From Armatimonadota bacterium (GTDB lineage: Bacteria; Armatimonadota; Fimbriimonadia; Fimbriimonadales; ATM1), in NCBI GenBank assembly GCA_013816225.1, contig JACDEQ010000126.1, positions 1 through 6,445 on the forward strand: a stretch of DNA of 6,445 bases, read 5' to 3'. The translations under genes were made by a program, and so were the position numbers. The notes under the pieces were generated by a model that had not been told where the DNA came from, did no database searches, and saw only the letters and a list, made by a program, of their open reading frames with translations. Shown piece after piece: positions 1-5,636 of this stretch; within the stretch, counting starts at the first letter, position 1; every line of letters begins with the position of its first letter.

Positions 1-723
1 GTGTAGGTTCGTCACAGGAATTTCGGACGTCGCGATCAAAAATAAATCATCGCGCTCCATGTGATATTGATCAAGCTCGAACTTTGGCAGCTGGCCAGTT
101 CCGATCAGCGATTCACGATTAACCAAGTATGGCGGATATATCTCCGTATATCGATGATGCTTCGAGTGGAAGTCGACCATAAAATTGATCAACGCGCGTT
201 GGAGCCGTGCGCCCATTCCCTTGAAAACGATAAATCCGCTGCCGGCAATCTTCGTCCCACGCTGAAAATCGAGCAGATCGAACTTTTCGGCAATATCCCA
301 ATGCGGAAGCTGATCGAAATCAAACGCGGGTTTGTGCCCAAAAGAAGTTATCTCCACATTCTCCGACGAATCCTTTCCATCCGGCGATGTAGGATGCGGA
401 ATATTTGGAATTTGGAGCTCGAGATGCTCCATGCGCATATGTAGGTCCCGCTCCCTCTCTTGAAGCCGAGGAAGCTCAGCCTTGAGTTTCGCCGCGGACG
501 CCCGCGCCTCCTCGGCCTCACCCTCCTTCCCTTGGCCGATTAGCGCTCCTATCGACTTGCTGATTCGATTCGACGCGGCTTCTTGGGACTCGAGTAACGT
601 GGTCGCCTCGCGCCACTCGGCATCCACCGAAACGAGTTCGTCGATCGGCGCTTCGATGCGTTTGCGCCGGGCACCCTCACGCACAGCGTCCGGATTTGTG
701 CGAAGAAGCTGCCTGTCAATCAC
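1..723 (-). CDS. serS: Seryl-tRNA synthetase, N-terminal 241 residues (3' end outside window)
   Basis: Class II aminoacyl-tRNA synthetase that charges tRNA-Ser (and tRNA-Sec where present) with serine in the cytoplasm. The frame is open from a GTG at 723 to the window edge and gives 241 of a usual ~425 residues. The N-terminus (MIDRQLLRTNPDAVREG) is typical of the family. Residues about 28-102 are the charged, heptad-like antiparallel coiled-coil arm that grips the tRNA long variable arm. The catalytic domain begins near 140, with the motif 1 region around 172-200 (ARLQRALINFMVDFH), GTGQLPKF at 208-215 and the serine-binding T-S-E at 232-234. Motifs 2 and 3 lie beyond the edge. The GTG start is chosen because the family N-terminus begins there and a GAGGT ribosome site lies at 736-740, though its 12-base spacing is long. 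It follows the kinase gene by 17 bases, so co-transcription is likely. Confidence 0.96.
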   Translation of the reverse strand, partial: MIDRQLLRTNPDAVREGARRKRIEAPIDELVSVDAEWREATTLLESQEAASNRISKSIGALIGQGKEGEAEEARASAAKLKAELPRLQERERDLHMRMEHLELQIPNIPHPTSPDGKDSSENVEITSFGHKPAFDFDQLPHWDIAEKFDLLDFQRGTKIAGSGFIVFKGMGARLQRALINFMVDFHSKHHRYTEIYPPYLVNRESLIGTGQLPKFELDQYHMERDDLFLIATSEIPVTNLH

Positions 724-740
724 CGCGTGGAATTTACCTC

Positions 741-2489
741 TTACGCGTTGAGGCGCTCGGCTTCTTCCACGTCGAGTTCCTTCGGTAGCCGTACCCAGAA
801 CGTCGATCCGACGCCCAGCTCGGATTCCGCCCAGACCTTGCCGAGGTGGAGTTGCTCAACCAAGTGTTTGACCAAGAATAGACCAAGACCGGTGCCGTAG
901 ATCTTCCGATTGTCCTCCGTGTGTACGCGATGGAACCGATCGAACACTTTAGGTACATGCTCCGGCGGAATGCCCAAGCCTTGGTCTTGGACGCCGATGA
1001 TTACGTCGTCGCCATCTTTCTTCAAGTGCAGCGTGACCGTCCCGCCATTCGGCGAGTACTTTATCGCGTTGCCCATCAGGTTCGTAACGATCTGGTCGAG
1101 TTTGTCCTCATCGCCGATAATATTCGGGAACTCTTCCGGCGCATCCATCACCAGTTGGTGTTTGTGTGTCGCTTGCTTCTGAATGAGGATGACCTTTTTG
1201 CAAAGCTTCTTGAGGTCGACTTCGGAGTACGTAGGCTTAAGGCTCTCGCCGGCCTCGATTCGAGCGATGTTCAAGAGATCGTTAATGAGGCGCGTCAATC
1301 GGTCGCACTCGTGATCGATGATCGTGTAGAACTCGCGCTGATCGGCCTCGGGGAAGCTGTCGTCCATCAATAGCGTGCTCGTAAAACCCTTGATGGCGGT
1401 GAGGGGGGTGCGTAATTCGTGCGAAACCGTGGCGACGAACGCGCTCTTCATCCTCTCGAGATTCTTGAGCTCGGTCACGTCGTTTAGAATCGCGACCGTT
1501 CCGATTAGGCGACCGTCCTCGTTCTTGACCTGGGCAGCCTGAACGACATAAATTCGCTCCGGCCGGCCCTCAGCGTGGATGGCAACCTCGATCTGCTCTC
1601 CATCTCGGCCGCTCTGCTGGGCTCCTTCGATGAGGTCGAGGATGGGCTTATCTCTAATAATCTCGTTCGCGCGTTTACCGGTCGTTTCGCCGTTTACGGC
1701 GAAGATCGACCGCGCGCTTGCATTCATTTGCGCGATCTTGCCCTCGCCCGTGACGAGGACCAATCCCGCATAAAGGCTCTCGAGCGTTTGAAGCAGTTCT
1801 TCCTTCTCTTCGACGATTTCTTGATAAAGGCGCAGGTTCGCAATAATCGAAGCGGCGCTTTTCGCCATGCGCTCGAGGAGACGCACGTCCTCGTCGTTGA
1901 AATCCTCGTCGTGGCGCTTGTTGAAGGCATGAAGCACACCGATCGTCTGCCGGTCCGTGACGCGGTTCTCTTCGTCGCGCTTCTCAATGACCAGCGGCAC
2001 CGTCACGCCGTTCCGGATGTGCAAAATCGAAAATGGGTCTTCCTGCGCCCTCGGGTCAGTAATAGCATCGTGGAAAATCGCGGGTTTGCCTTCGCGGAAG
2101 ACCTCACCGGAGATGCCGTGCGTCGCGCGCAAGCGGAACATACCGAGAACATCCTCGTCCACACCGTGCGACGGGGGGATGCCCATGAGTTCGCCGGATT
2201 CCCGCTCAAAGAACATCATGACGACCTTCTCAGCCTGGAGAATCATCGCAATCCTCTGCACGAGGCGTCGAAGGGTTGTATCTAATTCGCTGATCGGCGC
2301 GATGTCGGTGGATGCTTCCGGCGACTGGCGCGCAACCGCAGTCCCCGACTTCTGCTGAAGGTCCTTTAGTTCCGCGTCCCTAAGCGCGAGCCGTTCTTCC
2401 AGTTCCTTAACTTTTAGCTGCAAATTTGCCGCGCTGGTTGTTTGCTGATCGTCCATCTGCGTCTGCATGGTTCCCAATGTTGACGACAT
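741..2489 (-). CDS. Soluble GAF-PAS sensor histidine kinase
   Basis: Two-component sensor kinase, 582 residues from the preferred ATG at 2489. Seen in order: a charged coiled-coil-like N-terminus (about 20-48); a GAF domain (about 66-220, with a VPLVIE...TIGVLHAFNK core); a PAS domain (about 232-345); a HisKA dimerisation domain with SHELRTP at 356-362 (phospho-acceptor His357; ExxT phosphatase signature E358/T361); and a HATPase domain with N box around N474 (NLMGNAIKYSP), G1 DQGLGIP 502-508, F box FDRFHR 516-521 and G2 GTGLGL 532-537. All catalytic boxes are intact. No signal peptide or membrane segment is visible, so it should sense a cytoplasmic signal through GAF or PAS; the ligand is unknown. 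The frame is open to 2582, but starting there would run back into the upstream regulator gene and add non-family residues. In-frame ATGs at 2468 and 2456 are alternatives. It lies between the Crp-type gene and serS; no response regulator is in view. Confidence 0.95.
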   Translation of the reverse strand: MSSTLGTMQTQMDDQQTTSAANLQLKVKELEERLALRDAELKDLQQKSGTAVARQSPEASTDIAPISELDTTLRRLVQRIAMILQAEKVVMMFFERESGELMGIPPSHGVDEDVLGMFRLRATHGISGEVFREGKPAIFHDAITDPRAQEDPFSILHIRNGVTVPLVIEKRDEENRVTDRQTIGVLHAFNKRHDEDFNDEDVRLLERMAKSAASIIANLRLYQEIVEEKEELLQTLESLYAGLVLVTGEGKIAQMNASARSIFAVNGETTGKRANEIIRDKPILDLIEGAQQSGRDGEQIEVAIHAEGRPERIYVVQAAQVKNEDGRLIGTVAILNDVTELKNLERMKSAFVATVSHELRTPLTAIKGFTSTLLMDDSFPEADQREFYTIIDHECDRLTRLINDLLNIARIEAGESLKPTYSEVDLKKLCKKVILIQKQATHKHQLVMDAPEEFPNIIGDEDKLDQIVTNLMGNAIKYSPNGGTVTLHLKKDGDDVIIGVQDQGLGIPPEHVPKVFDRFHRVHTEDNRKIYGTGLGLFLVKHLVEQLHLGKVWAESELGVGSTFWVRLPKELDVEEAERLNA

Positions 2490-2507
2490 TGGACCCCACA
2501 GGGTTCG

Positions 2508-2513
2508 ATTATA
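2508..2513 (-). promoter_or_regulatory. Possible internal -10 box (TATAAT) before the histidine kinase gene
   Basis: An exact TATAAT on the minus strand overlaps the TAA stop of the Crp-type gene, 19 bases upstream of the kinase ATG. No -35 hexamer is found at 16-18 bases, so this may be chance. If active it would separate kinase-serS expression from the regulator and give a leader of about a dozen bases. Confidence 0.25.
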
Positions 2514-3210
2514 CCGATGGCTGGGTCGCCAAAAGCGTCTCCTTTCCCGCAAAGCGGGCCAGGTTCGACATGTCGGGGACAACGATCTCGCGGCCCGAAC
2601 TGCGAATCAGCCCCTGCGCCTCTAGATTGGACATCTCACGCGATACGGTTTCGCGACGGGCTCGGACTTGGTCCGCCAGTGCTTGCCGGGTGATACCTAA
2701 GCGGAACTTGACGGTTCCATGAGAGCGGCCTCCCTCCTTGGCCAGCGACAGCAGTTTCATAGCCAGCCTCTCCCTTACTGTTAGAATCTGGGAAGTTTGG
2801 TCGTCGGCCTGCCGAAGTCGATCGCAAAGCGTGACAAGGATCCTTATGGCCAGGTCGGGGTCGGAACGGATCGCCCTTAGGAACTCGGATCTGTCGATAA
2901 CCAAGAAGTCGGAATCTTCCAAGGCGACCACGTCCGCTGCCCGAGGCTTGCCGTCCAAGAGCGACATTTCGCCGAAATGGCCCCCTTGGCCTCGCTCTGC
3001 CAAGTGGACCGATTCCCCTAGTGCGTTGGTCTTGCAAATCGCCACGCGGCCCGAAAGGACGATATACAACGAGTGCCCTGCGTCTCCCTCTGCGACAACC
3101 GTCGATCCTTGTCGGTGCCGCTTTCGGCGCGCTCCGGCTGAAATCGCCTCGACTTGCCGCGTGCCCAAACCATTGAAGAGGCTTACCTGTCGAATGGCGC
3201 TCGGCTCCAT
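2509..3210 (-). CDS. Crp/Fnr-family transcriptional regulator (CRP-like DNA specificity)
   Basis: Cyclic-nucleotide-domain transcription factor, 233 residues, acting as a dimer on promoters. Seen: a beta-roll effector domain (about 10-125) with a phosphate-binding-cassette-like stretch FGEMSLLDGKPRAADV at 79-94 (Gly-Glu and Arg-Ala as in cAMP binders); a long dimerisation helix (about 110-145); and a winged helix (about 170-212) with recognition helix RRETVSRE. Its R186-E187-x-x-x-R191 matches E. coli CRP Arg180/Glu181/Arg185, the residues that read TGTGA. cAMP as ligand is inferred, not shown. The frame is open to an ATG at 3288, but those 26 extra residues would be encoded by the two operator palindromes and resemble no family member, so ATG 3210 is preferred. 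Its ribosome site is weak. Two perfect CRP sites lie 9-45 bases upstream of the start, suggesting autoregulation. It heads a leftward unit with the kinase and serS. Confidence 0.94.
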   Translation of the reverse strand: MEPSAIRQVSLFNGLGTRQVEAISAGARRKRHRQGSTVVAEGDAGHSLYIVLSGRVAICKTNALGESVHLAERGQGGHFGEMSLLDGKPRAADVVALEDSDFLVIDRSEFLRAIRSDPDLAIRILVTLCDRLRQADDQTSQILTVRERLAMKLLSLAKEGGRSHGTVKFRLGITRQALADQVRARRETVSREMSNLEAQGLIRSSGREIVVPDMSNLARFAGKETLLATQPSV

Positions 3211-3218
3211 TCCAAAAG

Positions 3219-3234
3219 TGTGACACGAATCACA
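3219..3234. promoter_or_regulatory. CRP-type operator, site 1 (regulator-gene proximal)
   Basis: Perfect TGTGA-N6-TCACA inverted repeat (TGTGACACGAATCACA), the E. coli CRP core consensus. Its centre is 3226.5, only 9 bases from the start codon of the Crp-type gene. Binding by that gene's product is inferred from its matching recognition helix. Confidence 0.85.
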
Positions 3235-3239
3235 ACAAA

Positions 3240-3255
3240 TGTGACCATGATCACA
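3240..3255. promoter_or_regulatory. CRP-type operator, site 2
   Basis: A second perfect TGTGA-N6-TCACA repeat (TGTGACCATGATCACA), preceded by AA as in the extended consensus. Its centre at 3247.5 is 21 bp from site 1, two helical turns, so both dimers would lie on the same DNA face. Confidence 0.85.
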
Positions 3256-3260
3256 GCATT

Positions 3261-3274
3261 GCCCGAGTTCGGGC
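3261..3274. repeat. GC-rich 14-bp inverted repeat
   Basis: GCCCGA and TCGGGC flank a GT centre, a perfect palindrome apart from the centre. Its centre at 3267.5 is 20 bp from CRP site 2, continuing the two-turn spacing. It could be a further operator, or a short hairpin at the 5' end of the leftward mRNA. No T-tract follows, so it is not a clear terminator. Confidence 0.5.
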
Positions 3275-3276
3275 CG

Positions 3277-3282
3277 TATCAT
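3277..3282 (+). promoter_or_regulatory. Candidate -10 box (TATCAT) of the rightward LON-hut transcript
   Basis: TATCAT matches the sigma70 -10 consensus at five of six bases and has no good -35 hexamer upstream, as expected for an activator-dependent promoter. With the start at 3289, CRP site 2 is centred at -41.5 and site 1 at -62.5. The leader to the LON start codon would be 116 bases. The start site is inferred. Confidence 0.45.
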
Positions 3283-3283
3283 A
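3278..3283 (-). promoter_or_regulatory. Candidate -10 box (TATGAT) of the leftward crp-like transcript
   Basis: On the minus strand TATGAT matches five of six consensus bases, with only a weak TTGCTG 19 bases upstream as -35. A start near 3271 would put both CRP sites inside the leader at about +24 and +45, a position suited to repression. It overlaps the rightward -10 box, so the two promoters would compete. Confidence 0.35.
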
Positions 3284-3341
3284 TTCACAACGGCTTGGAG
3301 ACCAGCAAGGGGAAAACGGGATCACGCATACGGTGGATGCT

Positions 3342-3371
3342 AAAGCCTTCGTTCTTGGGAACGAGGGCTTT
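3342..3371 (+). other. Strong 13-bp hairpin in the LON-gene leader
   Basis: AAAGCCTTCGTTC (3342-3354) pairs with GAACGAGGGCTTT (3359-3371) across a TTGG loop. There are thirteen pairs, one of them G-U on the plus strand. The stem ends in AAA/TTT on both strands, but only three T follow before CCCG, so it is at best a weak terminator. It would fall within the 5' leader of the rightward transcript, or upstream of the leftward promoter, and may act as a leader structure or mRNA stabiliser. Confidence 0.6.
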
Positions 3372-3386
3372 CCCGTTTAATTGGGA

Positions 3387-3392
3387 TACACT
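3387..3392 (+). promoter_or_regulatory. Possible LON-proximal -10 box (TACACT)
   Basis: TACACT keeps the conserved TA...T positions of a -10 element and would start transcription near 3399, only about six bases before ATG 3405. That would fit the lack of a ribosome site through near-leaderless translation. No convincing -35 is present. Confidence 0.2.
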
Positions 3393-3404
3393 TAATGCAG
3401 CCGC

Positions 3405-4070
3405 ATGAGTTCAGAACTTGAAGAGATGCCGCTTTTCCCGCTAAACGCAGTTTTGCTGCCCTACCAAACGCTGCCACTCCACGTTTTTGAGGAGCGGTAT
3501 AGGAAAATGATCGGCGACTGCCTGGAGCTGGATCGGCAGTTCGGCGTCGTTCTCATCCGGGAAGGCAGCGAAATCGATGCCGATGCCGAGCCTTACCTCG
3601 TCGGGACCTCCGCACGGGTTGTCGAGCACAAGCCGCTTCCGGACGGGCGCGTCGACTTGGTAGCGGTCGGCGAAAGGCGCTTCCGCGTCAGGCGCTTCGA
3701 CCGCTCTAAGCCGTACCTTGTCGGCTATGTGGAGCCGATCGTCGAGATGGAATGGTCCGAGTCCAACCAAAATCGGGGCCTGCTTTCGCGTGCGAAGGAA
3801 GCTTTCGAGTTTCATCTGCGGAGCATTTTCGGCAGGCAGGACGTAAATATCACAGTCCAATTTCCGGACGACCCGGTGGCCCTATCTTTCGCGATCGCCG
3901 GATTCATCAACATGCCGACGATGGCGAAGCAGCGCCTGCTTGAGCTTACGGACACTTCGGCGCGGCTGACGGAACTCATCCCCGTCCTCGAGGCCCAATT
4001 TCTGAAGCACGCCGTGAACGGTGATCCTTCGGTGGCCGAGGAGTTCTCCGAAATCATTTCCAGGAACTGA
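3405..4070 (+). CDS. Stand-alone LON substrate-binding (LON N-terminal) domain protein
   Basis: 221-residue protein made only of the N-terminal domain of Lon protease; the AAA+ ATPase and Ser-Lys protease domains are absent. Seen: the opening signature MPLFPLNAVLLPYQTLPLHV (8-27) followed by FEERY; the GTSARV strand (67-72); and LVAVGERRFRV (85-95), which with flanking strands form the beta domain (about 8-115). A helical part follows (about 122-205, with LSFAIAGFINM and LLELTDTSARL). Family members of about 200-220 residues are widespread, but their function is poorly known; binding of unfolded or specific proteins is plausible from homology. No clear ribosome site precedes ATG 3405. ATG 3426 (residue 8) is the only close alternative and starts exactly at the conserved motif. 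It is the first gene rightward of the CRP-site region and precedes hutH by 19 bases, so it probably leads the hut transcript. Confidence 0.93.
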   Translation: MSSELEEMPLFPLNAVLLPYQTLPLHVFEERYRKMIGDCLELDRQFGVVLIREGSEIDADAEPYLVGTSARVVEHKPLPDGRVDLVAVGERRFRVRRFDRSKPYLVGYVEPIVEMEWSESNQNRGLLSRAKEAFEFHLRSIFGRQDVNITVQFPDDPVALSFAIAGFINMPTMAKQRLLELTDTSARLTELIPVLEAQFLKHAVNGDPSVAEEFSEIISRN

Positions 4071-4089
4071 GCCGGTATCCTCAACGAGG

Positions 4090-5613
4090 ATGAAGAGTGT
4101 CGTTCTGACCGGCGGGCCGCTGAGCATCGAGGACCTAGCGCGCGTTGCCGGGGGCGTCACCGTGGCAATTTCCGACAAGGCCAAGGCGAAGGCGCGTGCC
4201 TCGCGCAAGATACTCGAAAACCTGGAGAGGGACGGCGATCCGATTTACGGAGTCAACACAGGTTTTGGCGCACTGAAATCGGAACGGATCCCGCAGGAGG
4301 ACGCGATTCGCTTGCAAGAGAACCTTATTCGATCACACGCTGTCGGCGTGGGCGATCCCCTTGCCCAGGAAGAGACGCGGGCGGCAATGTTGCTACTCGC
4401 CGCATCTCATCTAAGGGGTGCGAGCGGCGTTGGCCCAGAAACCGCACAGCTTCTTTGTGACCTTTTGAATCGCAACATTCTGCCTTTTATCCCTTGCCAA
4501 GGCAGTTTGGGAGCTAGCGGCGACCTCGCACCCCTTGCCCACCTTGGCATGGTATTGATCGGGGACGAGCATCCTGTTTACACAGATAGGGACAACGATC
4601 AGGTCTGTGCATCCTTGCTCGGGGCCGGCGTCGAACCGCTGAAGCTGGGTAGCAAGGGTGGCCTGTCGATTATCAATGGAACCCATGTGCACACCGCAAT
4701 TGCCGCCTTGCTGATGGCGGAGGCCAAAATTCTTGCCAAGGCCGCCGACGTCGCCTGCTCGATGAATTTGGAAGCGATGCTCTGCTCTTCACAACCGTTC
4801 CGCGCTGACGTTCATGCCTTGCGGCCACACCCACATCAAGCCGATTCTGCTTCTAATATTACAAGATTGATTCAAAATAGTGAACTTATTGCGAGCCACC
4901 AAGCTTGTCATGAGGTTCAGGACGCTTACTCTATCAGGTGCGCCCCACAAGTCCACGGTGCATCGCGACAGGCAATAGCGCACGCGCGCGAGGTTGTCGA
5001 AATCGAACTGCGAAGCGTTACCGACAATCCGCTGGTGGTAGGCCATGAGGTGATATCCGCAGGGCATTTTCATGGCGAACCTGTCGGGTTGGCTTTGGAT
5101 TACTTCAAGATCGGCATTTCGGAACTGGCCGCCATTAGCGAAAGGCGCACCGAACGAGCTCTCAACAAGAATTACAGCCGAGGCCTTCCGGCGTTTTTAA
5201 CTCCCAATCCCGGACTCAACAGCGGCCTGATGATCTGCCAATACACGGCGGCTGCCCTGGTGAGCGAGAACAAGGTGCTTTGCCACCCGTCTTGCGTCGA
5301 TTCGATCACGACCGGGGCAAATCAAGAGGATCACGTTTCGATGGCCATGAACGCCGCACTGCACGCCCGCAAGGTCATCGAGAACACCGGCAACGTGCTG
5401 GCGGTCGAGCTTATTGTGGGTGCGCAGGCGCTTGATTGCAGAAGAGCAATCCAGAAGCATAGGCCGGGTGCAGGAACGCTCGCCGCGTGCCGGGCTGTAC
5501 GGAAACAGGTCCCTCCGATCCACGACGATCGTTCGCTGAGCCGCGAAATTCAGAGCCTCGATCTAGCGACGATCGTGGCCGAGGTCGAGCTGGCAGTAGG
5601 TGGTTTGGTTTGA
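4090..5613 (+). CDS. hutH: Histidine ammonia-lyase (histidase)
   Basis: Catalyses non-oxidative deamination of L-histidine to trans-urocanate and ammonia, the first step of histidine use; a cytoplasmic homotetramer in known members. 507 residues, matching the usual ~510. The MIO electrophile forms from the Ala142-Ser143-Gly144 triad in GSLGASGDLAPLAHLG, whose numbering equals Pseudomonas Ser143. Other active-site residues are present at or near the Pseudomonas positions: Tyr53 (YGVNTGFG), His83, Asn196, Gln277, Tyr280, Arg283, Phe327 and Glu413 (ANQEDHVSM). One departure is His326 in GHFHG, where most relatives I recall have Asn (GNFHG). The frame extends upstream to 4021, inside the LON gene, but the family N-terminus (MKSVVLTGGPLSIEDL) begins at ATG 4090. 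The GAGG just before it touches the start codon, so it is a poor ribosome site, and translational coupling to the LON gene 19 bases upstream is possible. Confidence 0.97.
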   Translation: MKSVVLTGGPLSIEDLARVAGGVTVAISDKAKAKARASRKILENLERDGDPIYGVNTGFGALKSERIPQEDAIRLQENLIRSHAVGVGDPLAQEETRAAMLLLAASHLRGASGVGPETAQLLCDLLNRNILPFIPCQGSLGASGDLAPLAHLGMVLIGDEHPVYTDRDNDQVCASLLGAGVEPLKLGSKGGLSIINGTHVHTAIAALLMAEAKILAKAADVACSMNLEAMLCSSQPFRADVHALRPHPHQADSASNITRLIQNSELIASHQACHEVQDAYSIRCAPQVHGASRQAIAHAREVVEIELRSVTDNPLVVGHEVISAGHFHGEPVGLALDYFKIGISELAAISERRTERALNKNYSRGLPAFLTPNPGLNSGLMICQYTAAALVSENKVLCHPSCVDSITTGANQEDHVSMAMNAALHARKVIENTGNVLAVELIVGAQALDCRRAIQKHRPGAGTLAACRAVRKQVPPIHDDRSLSREIQSLDLATIVAEVELAVGGLV

Positions 5614-5636
5614 GGTTTCTTCACCAGGCCGGACTG

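Noticed and set aside
61..444. Plus-strand open frame of 127 codons at the left edge
   Set aside because: It is opposite serS, whose translation is continuous and full of family motifs, so this frame is a shadow.
1575..2285. Plus-strand open frame of 236 codons antisense to the histidine kinase gene
   Set aside because: It lies wholly opposite an intact GAF-PAS kinase and has no recognisable domain. It is the usual by-product of GC-rich codon use. The same holds for the plus-strand frames at 921-1373 and 2738-3223.
2490..2582. Upstream extension of the histidine kinase to ATG 2582
   Set aside because: The extra residues would be read from the 3' end of the Crp-type gene in another frame and have no domain character; ATG 2489 gives a clean 19-base intergenic gap.
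3211..3288. A Cys/His-rich N-terminal extension of the Crp-type protein (reading from ATG 3288) that resembles an Fe-S cluster region of Fnr proteins
   Set aside because: The Cys, His and Asp codons come directly from translating the two TGTGA-N6-TCACA operators (TGT, GAT, CAC). The family N-terminus begins at ATG 3210, so the cysteines are an artefact of the palindromes.
3342..3371. Calling the 13-bp hairpin a rho-independent terminator
   Set aside because: Only three T residues follow on either strand and no gene ends nearby, so it is reported as an unexplained hairpin instead.
3310..3375. Resemblance of the leader (GGATGCTAAAGCC and flanks) to the ACGCAAAGCC part of c-di-GMP-I (GEMM) riboswitches
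   Set aside because: The other conserved parts (GCACAGGGCAAACC, the GNRA-looped stem and the tetraloop receptor) are absent, and the AAAGCC is used in a simple 13-bp hairpin. A covariance-model search would settle it.
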